Below, one piece after another: positions 10,381 to 22,538 of a DNA stretch of 64,000 nt. Under the pieces are notes generated by a model, which saw only the letters and a list, made by a program, of their open reading frames with translations, had not been told where the DNA came from and made no database searches. The translations under genes and the position numbers were made by a program. Each line of letters begins with the position of its first letter. Within the stretch, counting starts at the first letter, position 1. Source of the stretch: Cladophialophora immunda (taxonomy: Eukaryota > Ascomycota > Eurotiomycetes > Chaetothyriales > Herpotrichiellaceae); assembly GCF_000835495.1 (NCBI RefSeq), contig NW_015622542.1, positions 2,812,485 through 2,876,484 on the forward strand. The letters run 5' to 3'.

Positions 10381-12056
10381 ATGAATCAAAGTCGTCCTGG
10401 AATGGAGACTTCCACTCCGGCCTCGGGCTTGAATCCGCCTCGGCGCAAAGCCTCCACAGCCTGTTTCAGCTGCAAGATCCGAAAATCAAAGGTGGCATTT
10501 CTCCGCAGTATGCTGGGTCATGGTATTCTGACTTTGGCTTCCTGGATAGTGTTCCGGCGGCAATCCTTGTAGTGCTTGCAGTCGATCGCGGCTCGAATGT
10601 ATGTACAACGCCAGTCTCGACAGGCGACGCAAGATCCATTGGGAGCGAGCCGAGACCGAAGCAGCGCTGCAGAAGCAGATGCTGCAGCGACTTCTCGAAC
10701 TGATCCGCGCCGGAGGTGACGAGATGCGACAGCGATTGAGAGATGACCCTCTGATTCGCACGCTTTCCCAAAGGCTCGGCATGGACATGCCGGAACATGC
10801 TGCAGCATCATCAAGCTCCGATCCACACGAGTCCTGGGCTTCAGCCCACGCTCGAAAGACAAATCGCCGCGAGTTTGGGGAGGACGTGAGCCAGAAGGAG
10901 GAGTTGACTCGGCGCCGAGGGAGTTTCCCCGAAGGAGTGCAAGATGTTGCCCCCGAAGCAGCACCCTCAAACGCGTTGATCAGTCCGGCAGGCTCGCTCG
11001 ACGAGCTGTGGGATCTGCCAATCCCATCCGAAGCGACTGTGCAGAGGACCAAAAATCCTGACCCCAGAGTCCAATTTCGAATCTTTTGTTCCACCGACCA
11101 CGATGCTCCAAACGTAGAGTCAATCAGGATATTCGGTGACTCCTCGTTCCTCTCGGCCAATCCCAGTACAATTCAGGATTTCGCCTGGCAGCGTCAACAG
11201 CTGCTCAATCTTGACCTTCCCGAATACCTCATCCAGCCGATGCTGTTCGAGGGAGAACGATGTCCCATGGCCGCCGCATATACTGATTTTCGCGATTATG
11301 GACGAGGACAACTGGCTGCAGGATTGCCCATCGAATTTGTGCTGGGGTCTCCGCAGATTGATCTGGCTCTATATTTCCGTGGGCGCACGCCCGAAGATGC
11401 ACACACGCCGGCGACATGGGCCTGCGAGTACATGCGCCTTCTCGCGAATTGCGACATATACGTAGCTCTGGCGTGGATTTTCACCTATGCACATTTCATG
11501 CGCGTTAGTGTCATGACACCAAACACGGGGGAAGACAGAACACTCTGTTGACGGACCAATAGTGGATAATTGCCCCTTCGGCGGAGACATACACCTTGCT
11601 CCCAGAGGCCATGAGACCAACGCCTCTCCAAAGACTAGTCCGTCATCATCCCGGGGCGGATCTGCCCATATTGTAAGTCACCTCTCAAGTGCATAAGTGA
11701 CTTCCGATGCTAATCCTGGGTGCGCGCGCCCCCCTCCCAGCCCTGAAATGCGCGACGGACTGGTCCAGGATATGCGCGACTACATCCTAGCAATCCAGAC
11801 GCTGGGATGCAGCGTCAATTGGGAACATGGACTGGACGCAGCGATCGACACCGACCCAGAGACCGGGGCCATGACCCTGTCCGACCACTTCGCCGCGCAT
11901 ATTTGTAACCTGTCGCACTGGTCCATCAGCCAAAAGTTTGCCGACGTCTTCCCCGAGATGCGGCGCTATTATCAGGTGGTCGCACAGGACACCATCCCGG
12001 CTTCGAAGGTCGACATCGAGGCGTTTCTCGGGCACAGGGCCCCAAAAGCGTCCTGA
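10381..12056 (+). CDS. Transcription factor with Zn2Cys6 cluster and DUF3425-like domain
   Basis: Four exons, 10381-10491, 10550-11503, 11563-11672 and 11741-12056, give 496 aa; introns are 58, 59 and 68 nt. The first intron falls exactly before the third zinc cysteine. Joined, the cluster is Cys28, 31, 38, 44, 47 and 54 with CKIRKSKC in the basic segment. A charged helical stretch follows (ETEAALQKQMLQRLLELI). The second half contains DLPEYLIQP and, across exons 3-4, MRPTPLQRLVRHHPGADLPI then PEMRDGLV. That PTPLQ...HHP...P.RD pattern is what I know from DUF3425, usually found behind bZIP domains. Here a Zn2Cys6 cluster takes the bZIP place. It is a nuclear regulator by family; its targets are unknown. 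Confidence 0.82.
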
Positions 12057-13013
12057 ATCCCACCGCCACGAAGGCAGGTTTGTAAGGAGAAGGGACAGAA
12101 TGAGGACAGATTGACGCGGGGGGTCGATGCGAGGGAGCAGAAACAGGCCACACACTAAGGTTACAAGTAGTCGCTTCCTCCGGCTGTAGTTTCCAGGCTG
12201 TCACTGTCTGGCACAACAATCCGCTGATCCGGATCCTTTGTCCACGTGAGACGCCCGGGGGAGGCTGGGAGCTAATCATATACACAAGGACGACACCGGA
12301 CTACACTATGGGTTCGAGGGACCGATGATGGACCCCAAAGTGATCTTCCATTCATACTCGGTCCTCCGTACTTGGCCTGACCTTGTCTGTATAGAAGCCT
12401 GATGGTCGTTCTTCCGCTGTCCGGGCCTAACAAACTTCCTAATCAGATGGTCTGGCCTTTACCACCCGGCACTGTTGGCTCCAGCCGGCCGTGTACGCCC
12501 CATGGACGCGCCTTAAGGGGCAACCGTTCCTGTAGCGTAGATAAGTAGCCACAACACAGCCGTCCTCCTAGGGCTGATCCCCCAGAGCTGCGTCGCCGTC
12601 CGCTTCGCCCCTTCCCTCCCCCGTGGCGGTCTTAGTATTGCCTTTTTGCTTCAAGCAAGCTGGCCTATGCTCCATGGAGGACTTGAAGCAAAAACAGAAA
12701 TTCTTCGATGCTCCGTGTTTCCCGAGTGTTGTACAGTTGTGCCCAGAGATTTAGAAGGAAAAAGAAACTCCCGAGTCGTCCAAGACGGAGGGGTGGTGTC
12801 GCCGCTTTAGCAGCCAAATTCGAGGGGCGGCGAGGCTGCACGAACAAGGGGCTATCCCGTCCTACCCTGCTCATAGGGGGAGGGTCGTGCTTTTCTTCCT
12901 TTTCTCTTTTCTGCTTGGGACAACGGGCAACGGGCAACGGGCATGAATCGACGAAACGTTCCTTTGTTGGACGACTTTCTCGTGTCATATATACTTTTCT
13001 GCTGCTCAATCCT
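12057..13013. other. Tail-to-tail intergenic region with short 7-bp triplication
   Basis: 957 bp between convergent genes. No gene is supported; the long plus-strand ORF entering from here (12708-13814) is the antisense of the FAD monooxygenase. At 12921-12941 CAACGGG is repeated three times in tandem. Confidence 0.5.
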
Positions 13014-14336
13014 TCAGGACACCGCACCGTTCCCCAGTGCGTGGTCCCGTTGCGCCTCGAGGGCCTTTTCCGCTTCAGCGTTCACGTCATAAGCGAACAG
13101 CCACTCTCTGATGTTGTTCCTGTCGTTGGCCCTGGGCAAGTCCTGTGGTTTCGCAACCTTGATCAATTCCGCCCACATGATTCCCACGGCATCCTCGAAA
13201 TACGGGCAATGACTGATCAACTGCACGGCCGAGGCTCTCGGATGCCTCAGGTCGAAGAACAGTTTCAACCTCCTGGCGATGTTCTCCATACTGTTTTGAC
13301 TCATCCGGGTGAACACGGTGCCCAACGCGCCAGCGTCCTCGATACACATCCCGGCCCCTTGACCCTGGTTCGGGAGCATCGGATGAGCGGCGTCACCCAC
13401 CACGACGAGTCTTCTTTTGAACCACGTCGGAAGCGGCGGTCTCTCGGCCAGCTTCCACACTGGCAGAATCTCGCTTGTTTTGTCCGCGAGCTTTCCAATG
13501 TCGGGATGAAACCCTTCGAGTTCACGACGCAGACTTTCCCGGTTGCATTTGAACCGAGAAACCTGTTCGGTGACTTGTTCACTGGCGGTTATGCGCGAGT
13601 ACATACCATAATTGATTTCGCTGTTGTCGCGAACAGGATATTGCAAGAGCCAACGATTGCGGTCCGGATGGACGAACCACGTGAACTGTCCCGAGGACGA
13701 GATCAGGTGCGCGGTCTGTGGGTCGGAGAGGATGGCAGAGGAGGGAAGCATGAAGCGAATGATGGTGGTGCCCGTGTGAGAGATGTCGTAAGTGGCAGCG
13801 TTCGAGCCGAGTAAATAGTGCGGTGCAAGCGAGTGCACTCCGTCCGCCGCAACAACCAGGTCAGCCTTGTGCTTCGACCCGTCTCCGAGCGTGATGCTCC
13901 CTTCCTCGGGCTCGTGGGCGACCACATCAGCAGAGTAGGTAATGGCCACGGGCGTCCCCGGGGCATCTTGTTGAGTTGCCAGGTCAAGCAGGGCCTGTTG
14001 GAGGTCAATGCGGTGCGCGTAATACTGACGGCTTCCGCGCGCGAGCGTCTCGTATAGACCCGGAGGGAAACTCATTATTTCCTCGAACGTGTCGCCCTTG
14101 ACCATCTTGAACGTTTCAGCGACGTTGATGTGGTACTTTGCGTAGTCTAGACCCCACGACGTGAGTACTTTGGAAGCATTATACCCGATCACGACCCCGG
14201 CACCAAAGGCTGTGGCGGTGGGTGCTCGTTCAAAGAGGTGGACATGGTGGCCGGCACGACGTAGTCCAATGGCCGTACACAGGCCAGCGATGCCGCCACC
14301 GACTACGATAACGTCGAGAGCCGCTTCTGAGGACAT
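13014..14336 (-). CDS. FAD-dependent monooxygenase (salicylate hydroxylase-like)
   Basis: A single uninterrupted reading frame of 440 aa. The FAD ADP-binding motif VVGGGIAG is at residues 11-18 and an acidic residue ends the second strand (LFERAP, Glu36). The DG motif is AADGVHS (163-169). The GD motif GDAAHPMLPNQGQG (314-327) contacts the FAD ribityl chain. This order and length fit class A flavoprotein monooxygenases that hydroxylate aromatic rings with NAD(P)H and oxygen, such as salicylate hydroxylase and related enzymes of secondary metabolism. No membrane helix is evident at the C-terminus. The substrate is not predictable. No pathway genes are adjacent, so it may act alone in degradation or detoxification. 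The lack of introns is unusual compared with its neighbours. Confidence 0.9.
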   Translation of the reverse strand: MSSEAALDVIVVGGGIAGLCTAIGLRRAGHHVHLFERAPTATAFGAGVVIGYNASKVLTSWGLDYAKYHINVAETFKMVKGDTFEEIMSFPPGLYETLARGSRQYYAHRIDLQQALLDLATQQDAPGTPVAITYSADVVAHEPEEGSITLGDGSKHKADLVVAADGVHSLAPHYLLGSNAATYDISHTGTTIIRFMLPSSAILSDPQTAHLISSSGQFTWFVHPDRNRWLLQYPVRDNSEINYGMYSRITASEQVTEQVSRFKCNRESLRRELEGFHPDIGKLADKTSEILPVWKLAERPPLPTWFKRRLVVVGDAAHPMLPNQGQGAGMCIEDAGALGTVFTRMSQNSMENIARRLKLFFDLRHPRASAVQLISHCPYFEDAVGIMWAELIKVAKPQDLPRANDRNNIREWLFAYDVNAEAEKALEAQRDHALGNGAVS

Positions 14337-16417
14337 AGAGCCAGGGAAGAATTCGGAGTAGAGAGACTCTCGGGCTGGTCAGGTATGGACTTCTAGATCG
14401 TCAGTTGAGCTTGAGCAATTGATAGATGTTATATGACCATGAATTCCCCCAGAGGGTCGCCTAAAGGCGGAGACACCCCCTCCAACGCCATCTTGTTTAC
14501 AAAATACAGAAGCGTTCCCCGTGTTCTACCCCAGATTTGTGGCGTATGCCTCGGTTGGATTCTTCAATTCCTTGGCGACGGCGAATGATTGACCGTTGAT
14601 TGCCTCGTCGTTTCTTTCGCTTCCTTGTCTATTCTCCATAGACAGTCCCAGGTCATCTCGGTATGTTGCCATATTGGATGTCTGGGCATCATTTTGTGAT
14701 CAGGCCACCTGAATGATGTCTGTCTGATCGAGCCTGCAGTTCCCGAAGAGATCGCAGCTGCATTCGGCCCACATTTCGGTAAGTGGCCAAACAATCTTCA
14801 ACTTACAAGGTGCCTCAAGAAGGAGGAGGCGATGAATATCACTGCGAAACCAGGATATGCAAAGATGACGGGCAATTGGCGCAGAACAATTGCGCACACA
14901 TCAAGACCCCCCGGGCTCAGCCACACTCATCCAACCGCAATTTGCGGGGGGCCTCAAATCGAGAACCGAATAAGCTAGCATGCGAGTGCGAGCATCTGGG
15001 TGCTAGAGGATGCATTTGGCGATATCTGCGATCCTCACAGTTCTAGCTCGTCATCTACTAAACCACCTTGGTGGCAAACACGGACTCTGACCAGGTAGGA
15101 GGAGGAGACACCGTTCTCGTAACGAAATATGGAACTCGTGCTGTGCTTCCCACGCAGAGCGACAGAAGGCAAGGCCCTCCGTTAGCACTGCCTTGACCTG
15201 GAGGCAAGGGCCACTGACACGTTATCAATTGTGGGGAGGCGACGAAAGGTGCTAAAGGTCGCTCAATCTGCGACCACAGACCCGGCTATACGGAACGGCA
15301 TTTTGGCTTCGCTCCAGTCCCAATCTTCAGGCTCTGTTCAGACCATTCCCTTTTCTCCTAGAGAAGTGTCTTTGATACCCTGAGCCCGAGCCACTCTTGT
15401 GGCCTGGCAGCACGCCGAAACAATGGCACCAACCCTGCTAGCGATATGGGGCGGGACCTCAATGTGAGCCTCGCAAGACTGATTGCACACCGCGACATGG
15501 TCACACTCGCGACCCTCAAGTCCTGTGGAACCAGATTGCTATCTCTCTGAGTTGGTCAGCATGGTCATCAAGAAGCATCCTTTCTGGGTAGATCTCGGAA
15601 GCTCCTTCAGAAACACATCCAAGAAACATGGAGGAATGCCTGAGGCGAGGGCGATGGCGTGGATGTCCTAGCCTTGACGCTGAGCCACAACAACAGGACT
15701 ACGACATCGCTAGTGCTGTAGCACCGTTCGAAACGAAGAGGAACTATGCAGCTAGTTGACAAAATACGGGGCGACCGTCTGTTTCGAAACCACGTGGTGG
15801 CTGGAGTGACAATGGCGCTGAACAGCGACCATGTCCGAATGCTGTTTCGTATCAAGTTAGCTGACAGAGTGAGAGGCAGGAAGTCAAGCGAAAGCGCCTG
15901 CGCACTCCAGGCGAACTAAGAGACCTCTTATTGGAGATAGCAGTCACTGGGAGAACCCAGGCGTGGACAGTCTCCGTTCGAACGGGTTAAGATTTCCCTG
16001 GCACGCGTACGAAGTAAGCTTCCTGGTGTCCTGCCCAGTTTATTCCGGCGTTGCTTGATGCTATCTGCGCAATTTTTGGGAGCGAAACCGAGATGATTTG
16101 TCGGGTCCATCTTGGATGTTTATCTAAAGGTTGTCTAGCGAGACTCGAATCAATTGGTCGACAAGGCCCCTGCGGACAAGTCCCGACTCCTTATCTTTCG
16201 AGGCTTACCACGATGAGCAGGTACGAAAGCTTATATGCTGGCGCCGTGGAAGCATGTATCTTACTCCGAGAATGCAATGGATGCTGAGGTCTAGACTGTT
16301 TTGATTGCATCTTGGATCTTGGTACATGATATTTGGTCAAGCCCGGGTTGTGCCCTCGACCCTCGTTGTCAGAGCATCCCTTCTTTCCCCTGGATTTTGC
16401 CATTTGCACCCGCGAAA
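14337..16417. other. Gene-poor region, 2.1 kb
   Basis: Between the divergently oriented FAD monooxygenase and amino acid permease. I read both strands and found only short frames with unlikely composition. No terminal repeats or transposase motifs stood out. Promoters of both flanking genes must lie here. Confidence 0.45.
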
Positions 16418-18332
16418 ATGACGACTACGGACGACATCCTTCCTCAGAAAGAAGGCCTATACTCGGCGGAGGCAGTTGGCAGCGAGGACAGCAGCGATGC
16501 CATCGACCAAGATGAGAAGGACATGGCTAGGATGGGCAAGAAGCAGGAGTTCAAGCGCAACTTCAACTGGATCAGCAGTGTCGGCTTCACCTCCTGCACC
16601 ATGGGCACTTGATATGTCTCCCCCGTCTCCCTTGCCGCCTGCTCTGGTACTAACAGTTGCCGCACGGAGTTTGTCGCGTTGAACAATTTCCAAATGCTCG
16701 TCGATGGCGGAACCGCGGGCATGTTCTGGAGTTACACATGGGTGATCACGGGCCAATTCTTCATTGTCCTGAGCCTCGCCGAGATGGCCTCCATGGCCCC
16801 CACCGCCGGAGGACAGTATCACTGGGTCAGCGAGTTTGCCTCGAGACGCTACCAAAAGGCTCTCAGCTACACCTCAGGCTGGCTGAGCTCTCTGTGCTGG
16901 CAATCCTTCGTCGCCTCCGACGCAATGTTCGCCGCCCAGCTTGTCATGGCTCTGGTGCAACTCGGGAACCCCGACTTTGACATTAAGAACTGGTACACTG
17001 CCCTCCTGAGCATTCTTATTGGCACCCTGGTCACCGCGATCAATGTCTGGGGCGCGAAGAAGCTGGCATTGTTGGAAAACGTGTTCGTCGCGCTTCATGT
17101 TGCTGGGTTTTTTGTGGTCCTCATCACCATCGCCGTCGCTTCTCCCAAGAACGATGCAAAGGAGGTCTTTCTCACCTTCACCGACAATGGCGGCAACTTT
17201 CCTCTGAGTATGTTGGACTCTCGCACAGACAACGTCCTGTTATCCTTACTGCACCTTGCACAGTGTCTCTACTCGAATCAGTGCGCCGTATACTGACTGG
17301 AGTCTGCAGTGGGCCTTGCCGTCATGGTTGGCCAGGTACCTGCCATGTGGAATGTCCTGGCCTCGGATGCCGTCGCCCATCTCTGTAAGTACACAATGTC
17401 AGAGGTGATTTTGGGAGTAGCAACTGACGGCCGGTGCAGCGGAAGAAGTCAAAAATGCCAGCGTGGTGACACCGAAGACGATGTTCTGGGCATACATGTT
17501 CAACATCCCTCTCGCCTTCGCCATGTTGATCGTGTTCCTGTTTGGCATGACCGACGTCGCCACTGCTACGACCGAAGCATTTCCTTTTGTGTGGATTTTG
17601 CAGAACTCTCTTAGCACGGCGGGTGCTCAAGCCATCACTTCCATCATGTTTGTAAGTTTCACGCGCCATATGCGCTCTTCTCGGTATTGCCCACAATTAC
17701 TCACTTGTGACCAAAGATCCTGGTGTTCATGATCGCCACCAGCTGTTTCGCGTCGACCTCTCGACAGCTGTTCGCCTTCGCCCGAGACGATGGAATGCCG
17801 TTCCCCACGTGGATGAAGAAGGTCAACCCCAGCCTCAACGTCGCTGCAAACGCATGCTTCGTGACCTGGGGGTATACGGTGGTCATGAGCCTCATCTACC
17901 TCGGCAGCCCGGTCGCCTTCAATGCCATCATCAGCTTGGCCATCGTGGCGTTGATGGCCACGTACGCCATCAGCATTGCTTGCGTGCTCTGGCGGCGCAT
18001 CGCCCTTCCAGAGACTCTCCCACCGGTCTTCTGGAGCCTGGGCAGGCGGGGGATCCTGGTCAACGGGCTCGGCCTCACCTACGCCATCTACGCTTTCTTC
18101 TGGGCATTCTGGCCCATCTACTGGGAGCCCAATGCGGAAGAGGTAAGAAAATGGTTCCGTATTGCTTGCTCTGTGACATGGGAAGCGCTGACCTGATCTT
18201 TCTGCACAGATGAACTGGGCGATCGTCCTGTTTGCGGGAGTAATGTTCATCTCGGCGGTCAACTGGGTCCTCAGTGCCCGGCGCATGTACACCGGTCCCG
18301 TGGCGACATGTGAAGGTCGCCAAGAAGACTGA
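16418..18332 (+). CDS. Amino acid/GABA/choline-type permease (APC superfamily)
   Basis: Six exons, 16418-16611, 16666-17207, 17310-17384, 17440-17651, 17717-18142 and 18210-18332, give 523 aa. A hydrophilic N-terminus leads into KRNFNWISSVGFTSCTMGTW, then about 12 membrane segments. WSYTWVITGQFFIVLSLAEMAS and SVPTAGGQYHW-like text (here MAPTAGGQYHWVSEFA) are hallmarks of the fungal ACT family that includes GABA permease Uga4 and choline permease Hnm1. DAVAHLSEE and SRQLFAFARDDGMPF are further family motifs. It probably imports an amine or amino acid with protons at the plasma or vacuolar membrane. The first intron (16612-16665) has AT-AC ends; no GT-AG choice keeps MGTWEF intact, because TGA follows directly. 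The second intron is 102 nt, the longest here. No regulator is adjacent. Confidence 0.9.
16612..16665 (+). other. Putative AT-AC intron
   Basis: 54 nt beginning ATATGT and ending GCAC, with a perfect TACTAAC branch sequence at 16648-16654. Removing it joins TG to G and restores Thr-Trp-Glu in a conserved permease motif. The donor resembles the common fungal GTATGT with the first G changed to A, and the branch is U2-like, so this would be a U2-type AT-AC intron. Confidence 0.75.
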
Positions 18333-19096
18333 GTGCTCACCAAGACAGACTTATCGGTGAATTCCTTCAGATCGCTCTGTCCGGTTTATCGCTGGGACAC
18401 GCGGCCCATATTCATCCTAAGGCTGTGGCTAGTCATTGACTAGATGTTTCCATATATTAGACTATCCAATGTTCGGTCACTCTCGCAAACATGACACTTA
18501 TAGAACAGCAACGAAGCATTGTCCTATCTTAGGTGCCCAAGTGAATCTGGTTCAAGAGTAGAAACCACCCTCCACATGACGCGTAGGTATAGGTGATTCC
18601 TACGCCAGACTCTTGTATATATACGCTCTCCTTTTAAAGACCTAAAGACCCCAAACCTGGAGAGAGCCCCGATCCGTCGTCAAGGAGAGGTGCTGTTTGG
18701 GAATCTCGGGCGCGGCGAGTGCGCTGCAGACGAAGGACTACCGGGAGAGTAGATTGATCCCAAGTGGAAGGCTTACACTTTGGTCGTTTCCGGAGAATAG
18801 AGCCCGTGGGAAAAGGAAGAGTTACTTATTAAAGCACTTATACCGCGAAAGAAGACTGACACGAGAAGGATTGGAATGGAATTGTGACAGCGCGGGAAGC
18901 AGCGCATAGGAACAACATCCTAGTCATAAAGTCACATCCGCAATGTACTCGGTAGAGGCAAGACGTGTCTCGGATGGGAAAGACGTATTTGTGTCCAAGG
19001 AAGATGTGCTAATTACCTGGTAATAGTATACACTCAATAACCCATCCGGCTCCGTGGTTCTATAGAGCTAGGAGCTTCTCTTGCCGGTTCCCTGCT
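18333..19096. other. Tail-to-tail intergenic region
   Basis: 764 bp between convergent genes. A TATATATA-like run occurs near 18615-18622, but no coding frame follows that I can support. Confidence 0.45.
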
Positions 19097-21216
19097 CTAT
19101 GCCCGCTGCACGAGTTTCCAGCCCAGTGCCGTCTGTCGCAGCTGCACGCTCATGTTCTTCGACATGGTCTCCATCGTCTTCAGGTCGTCCGACGCGGGGC
19201 TCGTGGGCTGCGGCGCCTCGAACCCATGCCAGAGCAAGGCCAGCGGCGAGGACTTCCAGACGCCCGCCGAGCCCGGCCGCGAGGACTGCGCAACGGTCAA
19301 CCCCAAAAACAGCACGCTCAGCAGCATGAGCGCCGCGGGCAGCGCCAGCCAGGGCCAGTTGATGCTGATGCACGAGTTCTGCAGCAGCTCGGGCGTCTGC
19401 GCCGGCGCGAGGTCCACGTTGCGTCCGTTGCCATCGAGGAGTGCCTTGGGGTTGCTGCGCGCGAAGTTGGTCATGGTGGCGGCGACGTTGTCGAACATCT
19501 GCGCCACGGTGGCGCCCGTGATGCTGCCGTTGCCGTACAGCGCCACCATGACGTTGCTTTGGTTCGCGTCCAGACCATTGATCCAGTACATGGGTGGTGC
19601 TGCGTCGCCGTAGTTGAAAATGTCGGACGCGATGCCGCCGGTGAGGTTGGTCCCGTTGTAGGTCACCCACGCCGTGAGAGGCTGTTTGAATTGGGTGGCG
19701 AACCAGTTGATGACGTTTTTAATGGGACTCTGCACGCCCAATTCATACGATTCGTACTGGTACAGACATTCATCGGGGACGGAGGGATCAGGGGCCATGC
19801 CTTGCAGCACGCGCAGCCCACTAGGGGTGTTGTTGAGAACGGTAAAGTTGTAGGCAATCCATTCGGGGGTGGTATCGATGTTTTGGCGCATGAGGGCCTG
19901 CTTTGTGGCTGGTGGCAGACAGTCGCGATTCAGCATTCGAGAATAGATAACGTCCCATTGGTACGCTGGAGTGATAGGCGGATCTGGCCATACTTGTGAC
20001 TTTCCGACCAGCTCTTCGGAAAAGCTCCCATTGACGACAGCAGACTTGTAGGACTTGACGCAAGGCTTGACAGAGCAGGAAACGGCCTGGGGCGGGTCCG
20101 CAATCCAAGCAATAGTATGATTGACCGAGTACGAGGCAACCTCGTAGTTCACCAGTTTCCAAAGGTCACCACCCTGGAGCGGTATGGACGTGTCAAAGCC
20201 AATATAGTTGGGATTCTCGCCGTCGCCGGGATCCGTGTGCTCGAGAAACCAGCGGCAACTGGGAAGCGTGGCTGTCACCTGTGGCTGTATGTCTCCTGGG
20301 ATGGTACAATTGCGCTGCAATTGGGCGCTGATATCTGTACAGCTGCTGCAGAGGCCGACCGAATGGTATTCCTGGTCGAAGGTGCAGTTTCCGGACTGGC
20401 ACCTGGGCCTGACCTCGAATGACCCCAACCCGAGGGCAGTCGCCAGCATGTTATATTGCATCGTCAACGGCAGGGTTTCCGGAATCTGCAAGGTGTTTGC
20501 GCGCGGGACGTCGCCCAGTGACGATGCATCGGGGATCTGGCAAGGGTAGATGGTGATGACGGCTTGATTGAAGGGGTCGATCACAAGGGAAGCCAAAGAT
20601 ATGATCGCGCCGATGGTCGCCGTAAGCTGTCGTCCGCGAGTCGCCCACAGTAGCTGGATGACCCCAAACGGGTCTCCTCGGAGGGCAGATTCGTAGATCG
20701 CAATGTCGTTCAAAGGTTGCTTCCGCCGGCGGAACCACCTCCATCTCGACTGACCCAGACCTAAGCCAAGGGGTGAGGAGACTCTAGTCATAAGAGCGGG
20801 AAACACTTACATTCCGATGCAATGAGCATGAGTGGCAACTTGAACAGGGCTGTGTACACCGACACGAGCGTGTTGATGGAGAAGCCATGTGGCCAGTTTG
20901 GCTGAGGTTGATTTTGATACTCTTTCAGCGTAATGACCAGCGCGACGAAGACCAGCAGGATCAAGACGCTACCTGCTACCTCCAGCCACCATGAGCTCCA
21001 GAGCCTGCGAATGCTAACGCCGCTGTTTCTCGCACGGCCCGTGGACGCTCCATCCCGAACTTGTGGCGAGTCGGAGCCGTCATGACGATCCTCAGCAAGA
21101 AATCCAGGAGCCTTCCGAGCTTTCTCTGCTACTGGACTTGTTAGAGGTACACGCTGCTCTTGCTCAGCATCAGCAGTGCCTGCACATTCGTCCGGTGGAT
21201 GGGACGGATCGACCAT
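19097..21216 (-). CDS. DUF3176-type membrane protein
   Basis: Two exons, 21216-20811 and 20760-19097, give 689 aa with a 50-nt intron. An N-terminal hydrophilic part precedes the first membrane helix (WWLEVAGSVLILLVFVALVI), a second one near LVSVYTALFKLPLMLIA, and the splice-spanning ASECLGQSRWRWF. A short segment with PLNDIAIYESALRGDPFG and a further helix (IGAIISLASLVIDPFNQAVI) follow, the order I know from DUF3176 proteins. A large cysteine-containing domain, probably outside the membrane, then leads to a final helix near the C-terminus (WLALPAALMLLSVLFLGLTV). No function is established for the family to my knowledge. It is probably in the plasma membrane or secretory system. Confidence 0.82.
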
Positions 21217-22538
21217 GGTTCAAATGCGCAAGTCAAGGGCAACGCAAAGACAACGGCCACGCAATAAAGCCCTCCCTCTCTCTCTCTCTCTCATATCCGG
21301 GAATAGAGTAGACCATACCTGAGACAAACCATGAAATGTTAAGTACCTACTCTGCCCCTCGTTTGTACTGAATGGGTTTAGAAAGCGGACACATGCCAAT
21401 ACTTATTGTCACCTGAGCGGATGGCTCAAGATTTTTTAGAGACATAACAAGTTCCGTGATGTACTTGTAGATCCCTCGTTTTGGCCTTGGCCCCCAAAGA
21501 TCGCCAGGTTCTCTGGGTCGCGGCTACTGATATGGGAATGGCTTGGCCTATGGAGACGAGGATGCAGCCTGATTAATAGTGCTGACGGGACAGGGTCCGT
21601 CGCTGGCTCTTCCATCGGTGTCGGACGCAGCGTCTTCTCGTGAGGGATATGGTAAGGAATGAGGTATGTAGATGCAGCCCACTTCGGGAGCTTCGGCACA
21701 CGCCATGAGCCATGAGTCCTGCGACATCTCCGGGCATGATGTGCGGTGGTTAGGAGTATATTTGCACAACTCGACACTATTCTTGTATACCTAAATGAGG
21801 TTAGGGATAGAGATGCCAAGCTGGTTATTGACGGGCTTGCGCTTTCAACTCCCCGCACGGCTATTGTTGTCGGGAGTGCTCTCACTGCCACCACTCAGCT
21901 AGGCAATAGCCTGGGATGAAGAGCCTCCAGTCGACCAGTGATTTGTCTGCCGCAGGCAAACAGCGTAAAGGGTAGGCACTTGCCAGTGTCGCAGAGGACT
22001 CTGACCAACACCCAGCCAATGGCCGCGTATCGCTGATCGCTTGTGGTCAGCTTCGGCCGTGCTTGTACCTCACTGGGAAGCTCAGAGAGTGCTCAGCACG
22101 ACCTAGCTCAGGACTCAATTAGAGCACCGGGTAAAGGAGCCTTCGCTCATCCTCAGGATGAAACCGTATTTGGCAATAGGGTTCTTGCGAGTTTTCTCGG
22201 TAGGTAACCAGAAAGACCTGGGACCTCGATTATTTGTTCTTGGTCTTCACGATGTGTGGGCCGTGCACCATGTCAGCTTAGGCGTACTTACCTCCGGTGA
22301 GATGGGAAGGATATAAAACTCTTCGACAGCGGAAGGGAGCGACCACTTCCAAAAGCAGGGGAGGGGTATAAATGGGGTGGAATACAACAGCATAGAATAA
22401 GGACAGCATAGAGAGGCACGACCTAGTGGCTTGTTGGTCTCTTATTACCTCTTTCACGTCGCACGCCCGGAGTGAGCCTTGGACGCGAAATACCTCGAGC
22501 AGCCTACATAGCATCTTATCCATCAACCACTTACCACA
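21217..22538. other. Divergent intergenic region with CT microsatellite
   Basis: 1.3 kb between divergent starts. It contains a short (CT)n run at about 21273-21291. No gene is supported; the 152-codon minus frame at 21436-21894 has no recognisable feature. Confidence 0.45.
22367..22373 (+). promoter_or_regulatory. TATA box candidate
   Basis: TATAAAT about 166 nt upstream of the ATG of the AsaB-like gene, in otherwise G-rich sequence. Confidence 0.4.

Noticed and set aside
12708..13814. 368-codon plus-strand ORF
   Set aside because: It is antisense to the FAD monooxygenase, whose motifs are complete; the plus frame has none.
15483..16110. Possible transposon or retroelement remnant
   Set aside because: Frames are short and broken, and I could not match any to integrase, reverse transcriptase or transposase motifs.
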